Positions 1-10,533 of a DNA stretch of 64,000 bases are shown in pieces (position 1 is the stretch's first letter; the number at the start of each line of letters is the position of its first letter). The notes under the pieces are model-generated. The model did not search any database, had not been told where the DNA came from, and saw nothing but the letters and a program-made list of their open reading frames with translations. The DNA is from Oxalobacteraceae bacterium UBA6018 (lineage in GTDB: Bacteria; Pseudomonadota; Gammaproteobacteria; Burkholderiales; Burkholderiaceae_D). The stretch is taken from contig DIZW01000068.1 in assembly GCA_002428015.1 (NCBI GenBank), positions 114,512-178,511 on the forward strand. The letters are read 5' to 3'. The translations under genes and the position numbers were made by a program.

Positions 1-2
1 AC

Positions 3-134
3 CGCGTGGCGTATTTTGCCGAGAAGGACAAGCGTCTGCACGGCTACGGCTGGGTGGACCGGGACGCCGGCATCGCCCACATCCCGGTCGAGCAGGCGAT
101 GCGCATGCTGGCCGCGCGCGGGGGCAAGCCATGA
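3..134 (+). CDS. C-terminal fragment of an unknown protein upstream of the SCO/cox operon
   Basis: An open frame enters from the left edge and ends in TGA at 132-134. The visible tail is 43 residues and contains GYGWVDRDAG followed by HIPVEQAMRML. I recall similar short C-terminal segments in small conserved proteins encoded just ahead of SCO/cox genes in other betaproteobacteria, but the function is unknown to me. The stop codon overlaps the ATG of the SCO gene (ATGA), so the two are probably translated together. The N-terminus, and any signal or membrane segment, lies outside the window. Confidence 0.6.
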   Translation, partial: RVAYFAEKDKRLHGYGWVDRDAGIAHIPVEQAMRMLAARGGKP

Positions 135-904
135 TGCGGGCCGTGCTGCGCTGTGTACTGCTGCTCTGCCTGCTGGCAGGCGAGGGCGTGCATGCCCAGG
201 CGCTGCGCCTGCCGGCCCCGCCGCAGGCCGGGTTCACCCAGCACGTGGGCGCGGCATTGCCCCTGCAACTGGCGTTCGTCGACGATGGCGGCCGCTTGGT
301 GCGCCTGGCGCGCTACTTCAGCGACAAGCCGGTGGTGCTCGTGCTCGGCTACTTCCATTGCCCCAACCTGTGCAGCACCCTGTTTGACGGCGTATGGCAG
401 GCGCTGGCGCAAGGCGGAGCGGTGCCGGGCAGCTACCGGCTGCTGGCGGTCAGCATCGACCCGAACGAGACGGTGGCGCGCGCAGCCGCGCGGCGCCAGA
501 CCTACCGCGCGCTGGACGGCGACGGCGGAGCCTGGCTGACCGGCGGGCAGGACGCCATCGCGGCACTGGCGCGCGCCGTCGGCTACGCCTACCAGGCGGG
601 CGGCGACGGAGAATTCGCGCACCCGGCAGGTTTCGTGGTGGCCACGCCGGACGGAAGGATCTCGCAATATGTCATGGGCGTGCGCTTTGCCCCCGCCGCG
701 CTGCGCACGGCCTTGCGCGCGGCCGGCGCCGGGCGCAGCGGCACGCTGGCCCAGCAGTTCGCGCTGCTGTGCGCCCATTTCGCGCCCACCAGCGGACGCT
801 ACGACGGCGCCGCGATGGCGGGCGTGCGCGCGGCCTGCCTGCTGGTGCTCGCTTCGCTGGTGGTCGCGGGCCTGCGCTGGCGCGCGCGGAGCCGCCATGC
901 ATAG
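131..904 (+). CDS. SCO1/SenC-family copper chaperone for cytochrome oxidase assembly
   Basis: 257 residues. SCO proteins are thioredoxin-fold copper chaperones that help assemble the CuA centre of cytochrome c oxidase at the periplasmic face. The diagnostic copper ligands are visible: CPNLC (C77 and C81) after a hydrophobic strand, and a later histidine H164 in FAHPAGF. An N-terminal signal/anchor (residues about 3-23) and a C-terminal hydrophobic segment (LLVLASLVVAGL) suggest membrane attachment at one or both ends. The ATG overlaps the upstream stop, and the 3' end overlaps coxB by 8 nt, placing it inside the caa3 oxidase operon. Confidence 0.92.
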   Translation: MMRAVLRCVLLLCLLAGEGVHAQALRLPAPPQAGFTQHVGAALPLQLAFVDDGGRLVRLARYFSDKPVVLVLGYFHCPNLCSTLFDGVWQALAQGGAVPGSYRLLAVSIDPNETVARAAARRQTYRALDGDGGAWLTGGQDAIAALARAVGYAYQAGGDGEFAHPAGFVVATPDGRISQYVMGVRFAPAALRTALRAAGAGRSGTLAQQFALLCAHFAPTSGRYDGAAMAGVRAACLLVLASLVVAGLRWRARSRHA

Positions 905-1821
905 CTTCCTGCACATCCTGCCCCCCAACGCGTCCTCGTCATCGAGCCGGCTCGACCTGCTGACCCTGGCGCTATTGCTGCTGACCGGCGCCGTCGCGCT
1001 GGCGGTGGCGATCTTGATCACGGTGTTCGCGGTGCGTTACCGGCACGGTTCGTCGGCCGACCGCAGCAATCCGCCGACCAAGGGGCGCACCCTGGAGATC
1101 GCGTGGACCGTCACGCCCCTGCTGCTGTTTTTCGGCCTGTACGCCTGGGGCGCGATCGACTACGCCTATCTGTACTCGCCGCCGGCGGACGCGATGCCCG
1201 TGTTCGTGGTCGCCAAGCAGTGGATGTGGAAGCTGGAACACAGCAACGGCAAGCGCGAGATCGGCGAGCTGCACGTGCCGCTCGGCAAGGATGTGCGCAT
1301 GATCATGACCTCCCAGGACGTGATCCACAGCCTTTACGTGCCGGCCTTCCGCATCAAGCAGGACGTGCTGCCCGGGCGCTACACCTCGATCTGGTTCCGC
1401 GCCACCCGCGCCGGCGAATACCGGCTGTTCTGCGCCGAGTTTTGCGGCACCGACCATGCCGTCATGGGCGGCAAGGTGATTGTCATGCCGCCTGCCGCGT
1501 TCGCCCAGTGGCTGCAGGCGGGGCCGCGCCAGCCCGGCATCGCCGCGCGCGGGTTCGCGCTGTTCCGGCGCTACGGCTGCAGCGGCTGCCACGGCGCCAA
1601 TTCCTCCGTGCATGCCCCGGACCTGACCGGGCTGATCGGGCGCCAGGTGCACCTGCAGGACGGCCGCTCGCTCATCGCCGACGAGAACTACGTGCGTGAT
1701 TCTATCCTGCTGCCCTCGCGCGACGTAGTGGCCGGCTACGCGCCGATCATGCCATCCTTCGCCGGCCAGATCAGCGAGGAAGATCTGCTGGCCATCATCG
1801 CCTACATCAGAGAGAACAACC

Positions 1822-1847
<26 letters not shown>
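897..1847 (+). CDS. coxB: Cytochrome c oxidase subunit II with fused cytochrome c domain (caa3 type)
   Basis: 316 residues. Subunit II accepts electrons from cytochrome c and passes them through CuA to subunit I. Two N-terminal membrane helices are followed by a cupredoxin domain with CuA ligands: HSLYVPAF, CAEFC (C179, C183), then DHAVMGG with the final His and Met. A mono-haem cytochrome c domain is fused at the C-terminus, with CSGCH (C228, C231, H232) and a distal Met in MPSFAG. That fusion defines the caa3 arrangement. The ATG at 897 was chosen because translation from it gives a normal membrane-anchored start; longer in-frame starts lie inside the SCO gene. It overlaps coxA by 26 nt. 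Confidence 0.95.
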
Positions 1848-3418
<1,571 letters not shown>

Positions 3419-3435
<17 letters not shown>

Positions 3436-4054
3436 GGCGCTTTCCGCCGACATGCGCGAACGCGAAACGCTGGCCGGTACCCTGGCCATGTGGGTGTTCC
3501 TGGCCAGCGAGTTGCTGCTGTTCGGCCCCCTGTTTCTCGGCTACGCCTACGTGCGCCTGCGCTTTCCGGACGCGGCCGGCATGGCCAGCCGCCAGACCGA
3601 CATGCTGCTGGGCACGGTCAACACGGCGGTGCTGCTCACCAGCAGCCTGTGCATGGCGCTGGCGGTGACGCTTTGCAAGCGCGGCGACCGGCGTGCCGGG
3701 GCGCGGCTGCTGTGGCTGACCGCCGCGCTCGGCGTCGCCTTCCTCGTCATCAAGGGCATTGAATACCGCCACGAATTTGCCGAGCATCTGTTTCCCGACC
3801 TGGGCTTCAGTCCGGCCGTGGCGGCCACGGAGCAGGCGCGCCACGGGATGCAGCTGTTTTTCCTGCTGTATTTCGCCATGACGGCCCTGCATGCGCTGCA
3901 CCTGACGTTCGGCATTGGCCTGTGCGCGCTGATGGCCTTGCGCCGCGCCGGCGGCGACGCGATGGAACTGGGCGCGCTGTACTGGCATTTCGTGGACGTC
4001 GTGTGGATCTTCCTGTATCCGCTGCTGTACCTGGTGAACCGGGCAGGGGGCTAG
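3419..4054 (+). CDS. coxC: Cytochrome c oxidase subunit III
   Basis: 211 residues with about five hydrophobic segments, the short form typical of caa3 operons. Conserved features include AMWVFLASELLLFG near the N-terminus, EQARHGMQLFFLLYF and HALHLTFGIGL in the middle, and the terminal helix YWHFVDVVWIFLYPLLYL. Subunit III stabilises subunit I and lines the lipid pool and proton-entry region. The start overlaps the end of coxA by 17 nt. One nucleotide separates the stop from the next gene. Confidence 0.93.
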
Positions 4055-4055
4055 C

Positions 4056-4385
4056 ATGCGCCGCGCGATCCGCCCTCTGCTGTGGACCTGGCTGGGACTG
4101 CTGGCTTTGCTGGCGTTGACAGCGGGCAGCGCCTTGCTGCGCCTAGGCGCGTGGAATGGCGTGGTCAACCTTGCCATCGCGCTGACCAAGGCCTTGCTTG
4201 TGTTGATCGTCTTCATGCGCCTGGGCGCGGCCCATGCGCTGGTGCGGCTGGCGGCGCTGGCCGGCGTCATCACACTGGGCCTGCTGTTCCTGCTCAGCGG
4301 CAGCGACTACCTGACCCGCGCCATGGTGCCGGCCCCGTTGCAGACCCCGCAGCAGGTGGCGCCGCATTGGGCTGCGCACAGCTAG
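4056..4385 (+). CDS. Small cytochrome oxidase subunit IV-like membrane protein
   Basis: 109 residues with three predicted membrane helices (about residues 11-28, 34-57 and 64-84). It begins one base after coxC and is the last gene of the cluster. Position, size and helix layout match the prokaryotic subunit IV (COX4/CtaF-like) proteins of caa3 oxidases, which are poorly conserved in sequence. The helix pattern AIALTKALLVLIVFMRL resembles that family. Assignment rests on context as much as sequence. Confidence 0.8.
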   Translation: MRRAIRPLLWTWLGLLALLALTAGSALLRLGAWNGVVNLAIALTKALLVLIVFMRLGAAHALVRLAALAGVITLGLLFLLSGSDYLTRAMVPAPLQTPQQVAPHWAAHS

Positions 4386-4658
4386 CCAGGCGGCATTGAA
4401 GGAGGGAATTCTGCCCGCTGGCTTTCCGATCAGGGCTCGTTCGGCCACGGAGCACTTCAACTGAACATGACAAATACCTCGATGGCTTCGATCGACCAAG
4501 CCCTATCCGCCATCAATGCGACACGCGGTATGCACTGGGCTATGAAGAATAGCGACTTCCGGCTCACCCCATCCGGAGCCCAGTTCGCCACAATTGCTTT
4601 GTCATGGACGTCGGCCTTCAGTAACGTTGTCGACAATCCGCATCTGAAAGGGAGTTCC
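4386..4658. other. Intergenic region between the cox operon and the flavin oxidoreductase gene
   Basis: 273 bases with no convincing gene on either strand. The downstream frame stays open back to an ATG at 4467, but the product of that stretch looks non-coding and the Tat signal peptide only begins at 4659. I see no strong hairpin terminator for the cox operon. A purine-rich GGGAG ahead of 4659 supports the shorter start. Confidence 0.4.
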
Positions 4659-6467
4659 ATGAAGCGAAGAAATTTTTTGTCATCGCTGGCGATCGCTGCG
4701 GCGAGCACACTACCGTCGTTGGAACCGGCATTAGCAAGTGGCCGGCCACCTGGCTTGCCTTACCGGCGCGTACGACCCACGGATGCTGGGTGGCCGGACG
4801 CTGCAAGTTGGGCAAGGCTGAACGAAAGTGTCGGCGGCAACTTGCTTAGGGTTCATGCACTATTCCAGGGATGCCAATCCGCACCAAATGGCACCGCATG
4901 TCTCGACGCGCGCAAGCATATCGGGAATCCGTACTGGATAGGTGATCAGCCGGGCGGGACCGAAAATTCAGGATGGCTCGACGCATGGACGCCCGCACCG
5001 AGCGCGTATGCAATCAAGGCGCGCAATGCCAGCGATGTCGCCGCCGGCATTGCTTTCGCCCGAGAGAACAGGCTGCGCCTGGTCGTCAAGGGCGGTGGGC
5101 ACAGCTACCTGGGTACGTCGAACGCGCCCGACTCGCTGTCGATCTGGACGCGGGCGATGAATAAAGTCACCCTCCACGATGCGTTCGTCGGGCAGGGGTG
5201 CACAGGCCGTGTATCGCCGGTTCCCGCTGTCAGCGCAGGTGCTGGCGCAATGTGGATGGACCTCTACCAAGCGGTGACGACCGAAGGCGGCCGTTACGTG
5301 CAGGGTGGCACCTGCACGACCGTGGGTGTGGCGGGCCTGGTGCAAAGTGGCGGCTTCAATTCGTTCTCAAAACGTTTTGGTACCGCGGCGGCGGGACTGC
5401 TCGAGGCAGAAATCGTCACCGCCGACGGTCGGGTGCGCGTGGTCAATGAATGCAACGATCCCGACTTGTTCTGGGCACTTAAAGGGGGCGGTGGCGGCAC
5501 CTTTGGGGTGGTTACCAGGGTCACCTTGCGTACCCACGAGCTACCTAATTCCTTTGGCGCGGCGTGGGGACAAGTGAAGGCACGGTCGAACGAAGCGTTC
5601 GCGCGCCTGATCGGCCGATTCATCGCGTTCTATGAACAGACACTATTTAATCCACATTGGGGCGAGCACGTCCATTTCAGGCCGGACAATACCCTGGAAA
5701 TCGACATGATCAGCCAGGGCCTCACCCCTGAGCAAACGCTCGCGACATGGCAGCCATTCTTCGATTGGGTGAAGGCGTCGCCGAATGATTTCGATCTCGT
5801 TTCACCCGGCGCCTGGGCCTGGGAGGCGCGGACCTGGTGGGATATCGACAAGAGATCCTCGCTGTTCGTCAGGGACACACGCGCAGGCGCACCAAGACAC
5901 CATGCTTGGGGAAAAGGCGACCAAGGCGAGGTCGGCATTTTCCTGCACGGTTATGACTCGCTCTGGCTGCCCGCATCGTTGTTGCAGAAGGACCGTCAAC
6001 AGTCTCTTGCGAACGCCCTGTTCGCGGCGAGCCGTCACCAGATGGTGCGGCTCCACATTGGTAAGGGCTTGGCGGGAGCGCCACCCGAGGTACGTGCCGC
6101 GGCACGACACACCGCTACCAATCCTGCCGTCGCCGACGCGTTCACGCTCGTCATTATCGCCGAAGGAGAACGGCCGCCGGCCTATCCGGGCTATGCGCGG
6201 CCGGACCTTGATCTGGCGGCCGCACGCAAGAACGCGCATGATATCGATCTGGCAGCCGCTGAACTTCGAAAGATTGCGCCCAATTCGGGGTCGTATGTTT
6301 CGGAGAGCAACTACTTTAACCGTGGCTGGCAACAGGAGTATTGGGGCGAGCACTACGCGAAATTGCGGAGCATCAAATCAAAGTATGACGCTGAAGGGCT
6401 ATTTTTTGTCCACCATGGGGTTGGCAGCGAAGAATGGAGCGCTGACGGTTTCACGCGCCTCCTATGA
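4659..6467 (+). CDS. Tat-exported FAD-linked oxidoreductase of the BBE / bicovalent flavin family
   Basis: 602 residues. The family oxidises sugars, alcohols or alkaloid-type substrates with an FAD often tethered by two covalent bonds. Start 4659 gives a Tat-type signal (MKRRNFLSSL followed by a hydrophobic stretch and ALASG). The PCMH FAD-binding domain shows KGGGHSYLG with H148 and GGTCTTVGVAG with C219, the two residues used for bicovalent flavinylation. The C-terminal BBE segment (ESNYFNRGWQQEYWG ... HHGVGSEEW) is present. No operon partner is adjacent, and the substrate cannot be read from sequence. Wobble-base use looks less GC-biased than in the cox operon, which could hint at separate origin; this was not measured. 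Confidence 0.88.
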   Translation: MKRRNFLSSLAIAAASTLPSLEPALASGRPPGLPYRRVRPTDAGWPDAASWARLNESVGGNLLRVHALFQGCQSAPNGTACLDARKHIGNPYWIGDQPGGTENSGWLDAWTPAPSAYAIKARNASDVAAGIAFARENRLRLVVKGGGHSYLGTSNAPDSLSIWTRAMNKVTLHDAFVGQGCTGRVSPVPAVSAGAGAMWMDLYQAVTTEGGRYVQGGTCTTVGVAGLVQSGGFNSFSKRFGTAAAGLLEAEIVTADGRVRVVNECNDPDLFWALKGGGGGTFGVVTRVTLRTHELPNSFGAAWGQVKARSNEAFARLIGRFIAFYEQTLFNPHWGEHVHFRPDNTLEIDMISQGLTPEQTLATWQPFFDWVKASPNDFDLVSPGAWAWEARTWWDIDKRSSLFVRDTRAGAPRHHAWGKGDQGEVGIFLHGYDSLWLPASLLQKDRQQSLANALFAASRHQMVRLHIGKGLAGAPPEVRAAARHTATNPAVADAFTLVIIAEGERPPAYPGYARPDLDLAAARKNAHDIDLAAAELRKIAPNSGSYVSESNYFNRGWQQEYWGEHYAKLRSIKSKYDAEGLFFVHHGVGSEEWSADGFTRLL

Positions 6468-6481
6468 CCATAGTGTTAAAT

Positions 6482-6516
6482 CGTGGTGGTAGTTGATGGA
6501 ATTCTCCACCACCACG
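6482..6516 (+). terminator. 9-bp inverted repeat downstream of the flavin oxidoreductase
   Basis: CGTGGTGGT at 6482-6490 pairs perfectly with ACCACCACG at 6508-6516 across a 17-nt loop, 14 nt after the stop of the flavin enzyme. It is followed by A rather than T residues, so it is not a textbook intrinsic terminator on the plus strand. It may act with Rho or stabilise the 3' end. Confidence 0.35.
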
Positions 6517-6713
6517 AAAAATCGTTGCCTTAAAGCTTGTTCGGTGCTTTCCTACTGGAATTACAAAATACGGGCTACCAGCGTCTATGATGTGCTCAAA
6601 GGCGCGTCGGACGTGACAGTCGCCGGTCAAGCGTATTCGTTTTCGCGCGCTGGGCAACGCTACCCGCAGGTCCACGGCGATGGCGGGCGCCCTAGACTGG
6701 GCATCGAGAGAAA

Positions 6714-9254
6714 ATGTTCATCATGCAAAAAGCCCCAGAACCCGAGGCACAGCCTGTGCCCGTAGCGCCTGCGACGGGTGCAGAGCCTGACGTCGCCACA
6801 GCGACGGTTGCCGACACCCTCGCCGCGCTCCACGTGAACCCGGACACGGGACTCACGCGCGATGATATCGATACGCGCCGCAATAAGGACGGTTACAACG
6901 AGGTTGCGGAACGAACGAAGCACCCGGTCCTTCAATTTCTCGGCAAATTCTGGGGAGTCTCGGCATGGATGCTGGAACTGATCATGGTGCTGTCCGCTGT
7001 ACTCGGCAATTACTCCGATCTTGCCGTGGTCGGGGCCTTACTGGTTGTCAACGCAGTGCTGGGCTTTATGCAGGAGAGCCGGGCCGAAGGCGTTGTCGAG
7101 GCCCTGCGCAAACAGTTGAAGGTCAGTGCCCGCGTGCGCCGCGATTCATGCTGGCAGCTTATTCCGGCCCGCGAGCTGGTCCCGGGAGATATCGTTCGCG
7201 TTCGCGCCGGCGACGTGATCCCGGCGGACGTAAAGCTGCTTACCGGAGCGCTGAGCGTGGACCAGTCGGCACTGACCGGCGAGTCCAAAGACGTGGACAA
7301 GGCGCCTGGCGACATTTTGTCGTCGGGGTCTGTGACCCGTCGGGGCGAGGGCAACGGCGTGGTGATACTGACCGGGGCGAAAACCTATTTCGGCCGAACA
7401 ACCGAACTTGTGCAGGTGGCGCGCCCGAAACTTCACATCGAAGCAGTCGTGGCCAAGATTGTCCGCTGGCTCTTTGTCATTGTCGGCGTCCTGCTCGCCT
7501 CGGTGGTTGCCCTGTCGGTGATCCGGGGCGTACCGATGATCGAAATGATACCGCTCATGCTCGTTCTGCTGATGAGTGCGGTGCCGGTCGCTCTCCCTGT
7601 CATGTTTACGGTCAGCATGGCACTTGGGTCGAAGGAGCTGGCCAAGCGTGGCGTGCTGGTCACCCGTCTGAGCGCCGCTGAGGATGCGGCGACGATGGAC
7701 ATGCTCTGCGTAGACAAGACGGGCACCATCACGATGAACCGGCTGGCCGTTACCGGCGTTATCGTACTAGAGAATGCTACGGAAGCTGATGTATTGGTCG
7801 CAGGGGCGCTCGCATCGCAAGAGGCCAATCAGGATCCCATCGATCTGGCCTTGCTTGCCGCCGCAAAAGAGCATCACGTCTTCGACGGCCTGTCCGCCGT
7901 GACACCGGTATCCTTCACACCGTTCGACGCGAAAAGCCGACGGACGCAGGCCGTGGTCGAACAGCATGGCCAGCGGCTGCTTGTGATGAAGGGCGCCGTG
8001 CGCACTATCGCCGAGGCCTGTGGACTAAAGCCTCCAGAAATCGAGGCGCTGGAGCGACGCGTTAGCGCGGCCGCTGCGAAGGGCTATCGGACCTTGGCGG
8101 TAGCCCGTGGCCCCGAGACAGGCGTTCCGGCCTTGCTCGGACTGGTGTCGCTGTACGACCCACCGCGGCCCGACGCCAGGCAACTCATCGCCGCACTGCG
8201 CGACCTCGGTGTTGCGGTAAAGATGCTCACCGGCGATGCACTGCCTGTGGCGCTTGAGATTGGCGCCGGAGTCGGGCTGCCCAATATCAGGCGCGTGGGC
8301 GACTTGAAAACGGCAGGCACTGCTGCCGGCGGCGAGGCCCTTGACCTCTTGGCCGGAGCGGACGGTTTTGCCGAGGTCTATCCAGAAGACAAGTACATCG
8401 TCGTGCAGCACTTGCAGGCCGCAGGACACGTGACAGGTATGACGGGCGATGGCGTCAACGATGCGCCCGCTCTTCGTCAGGCCGAGGTGGGGATCGCCGT
8501 CAGCACAGCGACCGACGTGGCGAAGGGAGCCGCGAGCGTCGTGTTGACCGAGCCGGGGCTGGCGAACATTTTGACGCTGGTCGAACAGGGGCGGACGATT
8601 TACCAGCGTATCTTGACGTGGATTATCAATAAGATCAGCCGGACGATCCTCAAGGCAGCGTTCGTGTCGATTGCCTTCGTGGTGACCGGCAAGTTCGTTG
8701 TCTCGGCTTTCGCGATGCTGCTGCTGGTCTTCTTGACGGACTTCGCGAAAATCTCCCTTGCCACCGATAATGTCCGGCCATCGAGGAGGCCGGAGACCTG
8801 GAATATCGGCGGCTTCATCACCGTCTCCGTCGTGCTCGGAATCGCGATGCTGGCAGAAACGCTGGTCCTCCTGTGGATCGGCTGGACGCGATTCGGTTTG
8901 GCGACCAACAATAGCGCGCTCTACACGTTCAGCTTCCTCACGCTGCTCTACTTCGCTGTATTTTCTGTCGTGTCCGCACGTGAACGCGACTGGTTCTGGT
9001 CTACCCTCCCCAGCAAGTCGGTGATGTTGGCGCTCGCCGCGGATGTCATCACGGGTACGCTATTGACGTTTATCGGAATCAAGGGACTCACGCCATTGCC
9101 GTGGCGGGAGGTTCTTGCTGTCTTTGCTTATTCCATGGTCTCGTGCCTGGTTTTGAACGATGCTGTGAAGGTCGCGATGATCAGGTGGCGCGTCGTGAAT
9201 GTCATGGCGTTGAAACCGGTCGCTGGCGCGGCAGCGGCGACCGGGAAGGCGTGA
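6714..9254 (+). CDS. Plasma-membrane H+-ATPase (P-type, subfamily IIIA)
   Basis: 846 residues, the length of fungal/plant-type P3A proton pumps. The enzyme would export H+ using ATP. Motifs in order: actuator-domain LTGESKDVDK, a proline-containing helix PVALPVMF (in place of the CPx motif of heavy-metal pumps), phosphorylation motif DKTGTIT with D334, P-domain MLTGDA and MTGDGVNDAPAL, then C-terminal membrane helices. Absence of CPC and of N-terminal metal-binding domains argues against a metal transporter. A second ATG at 6723 is possible: GAGAG at 6706-6710 is very close to 6714 and rather far from 6723. The gene stands alone and ends 22 nt from a convergent gene. Confidence 0.92.
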   Translation: MFIMQKAPEPEAQPVPVAPATGAEPDVATATVADTLAALHVNPDTGLTRDDIDTRRNKDGYNEVAERTKHPVLQFLGKFWGVSAWMLELIMVLSAVLGNYSDLAVVGALLVVNAVLGFMQESRAEGVVEALRKQLKVSARVRRDSCWQLIPARELVPGDIVRVRAGDVIPADVKLLTGALSVDQSALTGESKDVDKAPGDILSSGSVTRRGEGNGVVILTGAKTYFGRTTELVQVARPKLHIEAVVAKIVRWLFVIVGVLLASVVALSVIRGVPMIEMIPLMLVLLMSAVPVALPVMFTVSMALGSKELAKRGVLVTRLSAAEDAATMDMLCVDKTGTITMNRLAVTGVIVLENATEADVLVAGALASQEANQDPIDLALLAAAKEHHVFDGLSAVTPVSFTPFDAKSRRTQAVVEQHGQRLLVMKGAVRTIAEACGLKPPEIEALERRVSAAAAKGYRTLAVARGPETGVPALLGLVSLYDPPRPDARQLIAALRDLGVAVKMLTGDALPVALEIGAGVGLPNIRRVGDLKTAGTAAGGEALDLLAGADGFAEVYPEDKYIVVQHLQAAGHVTGMTGDGVNDAPALRQAEVGIAVSTATDVAKGAASVVLTEPGLANILTLVEQGRTIYQRILTWIINKISRTILKAAFVSIAFVVTGKFVVSAFAMLLLVFLTDFAKISLATDNVRPSRRPETWNIGGFITVSVVLGIAMLAETLVLLWIGWTRFGLATNNSALYTFSFLTLLYFAVFSVVSARERDWFWSTLPSKSVMLALAADVITGTLLTFIGIKGLTPLPWREVLAVFAYSMVSCLVLNDAVKVAMIRWRVVNVMALKPVAGAAAATGKA

Positions 9255-9276
9255 GTGGTGGCAAGGGGCGCGTCGC

Positions 9277-10533
9277 CTAACAGCTACGCGATTCCGTGCT
9301 GACCCGCTGTTCGGCGGCGCGCGCGACGACGTCGGCCAGCAGGAAGGCGCTCTCGGTCGGCAGGGCGGCGCGCCAGTCGGCGATCAGCTTGCGGTAGGCG
9401 GCGCCGACCGCGCGGATGTTGCGGCCCAGGTCGTACAAGCCGAGCGGGTTGACCTGGCCGCGGTCCTCGCGCAGGGCCGTGTCCCAATCGACCTGGTCGG
9501 TCAGCGAATACCACGTGAAGCCGTACACCGGCACGCCGTCGTTGCGCACCGAGAGCACGTTGGCCCATTCCTTCCACAGCCAGTTGACCGCCTCGTCGCC
9601 GTTCGGGCCTTCGGCCAGGTTGGTCTCGGTATGCATGACCGGCAGGCGGTAGCGTTGGTAGTATTGGCGCGCGATGACGGCGTAGCCGAACACTTCGCCG
9701 GACGGGCAGGTGCTGCCGTCGGCGCAGATGCGGTGTTCGTTGGCGCGGTAATAGTCGCTGCCCAGGATGCAGTGCTGCTTGGGACTGTTGGCGATGAAGA
9801 AGTGGTAGTCGTCGCGGGTGAAGCCGTTGTCCAACAGGTATTCGTACATGTCGGAATCGACCCGCATGCCATAGTTGAGGTCGAGCGGGAGGAAGCGCCG
9901 CTTGTTGCTCAGCTCGGCCAGGCAGACGGCGTCCGGCTCCTGGGCGTGGAAGTATTCCGACGATTCGCTCTGGACGAAGACCGCGTCGGGGCGCAATTCG
10001 AGGATCTGGCGCATGGCCAGGATGTTGGCCTTGACGATGTGCTTGAGCGCGGTGACGAAGGCGCGGTCGCTGTGCAGTTGCTCGTTCCACCAGCCGAACA
10101 GGGCCGAAAAGCGCGCGCACACGTACATCTCGTTGACCGGCGTGTACAGCCGCACCCACGGGTAGCGCTCGGCGAAGGCGCGCACGTATTGGGCGAACAG
10201 TGCCGGGAAGTCCGGGTTCTGGAAGTTGCCGATGAAGTCGGGCACGCCGAAATGGCACAGGTCGACGATGGGCACGATGCCGCGCCGGCGCAGCTCGGCG
10301 AAGGCCTGGTCGGCGAATTCCCAATCGTAGCGGCCCGGGCCGAGGAAAGTGCGGTGCAGCGACGGGCCGTAGCGCAGGAAGCGGATGCCGAGGTCGGCCA
10401 CGAGGGCGAAGTCGGTGCGCCAGTGGGTGTAGTGGCCGCATTTTTCCAGCTCGTCGATACGGCGCTTGCCGTGCGCGATGGTCGGATCGCTGTTCTCGAT
10501 GCCGGTCGCGAACATGAAGGCGGGCGTGCTCAT
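9277..10533 (-). CDS. GH1-like glycoside hydrolase (beta-glucosidase-like)
   Basis: 418 residues with a (beta/alpha)8 clan GH-A layout. Candidate acid/base glutamate sits in YTPVNEMYV at the end of the fourth strand, and the nucleophile in MHTETNLAEGP; both resemble GH1 enzymes, which hydrolyse beta-glucosides, although the protein is distant from classical members. WYSLTDQVDW follows the nucleophile as in GH1 aglycone-site loops. No signal peptide is visible, so it should act in the cytoplasm. The start ATG at 10533 overlaps the stop of the upstream dehydrogenase (ATGA). It is the last gene of a seven-frame redox operon, implying a glycoside or glycosylated acid as substrate. Confidence 0.82.
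   Translation of the reverse strand: MSTPAFMFATGIENSDPTIAHGKRRIDELEKCGHYTHWRTDFALVADLGIRFLRYGPSLHRTFLGPGRYDWEFADQAFAELRRRGIVPIVDLCHFGVPDFIGNFQNPDFPALFAQYVRAFAERYPWVRLYTPVNEMYVCARFSALFGWWNEQLHSDRAFVTALKHIVKANILAMRQILELRPDAVFVQSESSEYFHAQEPDAVCLAELSNKRRFLPLDLNYGMRVDSDMYEYLLDNGFTRDDYHFFIANSPKQHCILGSDYYRANEHRICADGSTCPSGEVFGYAVIARQYYQRYRLPVMHTETNLAEGPNGDEAVNWLWKEWANVLSVRNDGVPVYGFTWYSLTDQVDWDTALREDRGQVNPLGLYDLGRNIRAVGAAYRKLIADWRAALPTESAFLLADVVARAAEQRVSTESRSC

Noticed and set aside
4467..4658. N-terminal extension of the flavin oxidoreductase from ATG 4467
   Set aside because: The extension lacks family similarity and would bury the Tat signal that begins at 4659.
6468..6713. Short ORF after the flavin enzyme (6493-6765)
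   Set aside because: It overlaps the H+-ATPase start region in another frame and has no recognisable motif.
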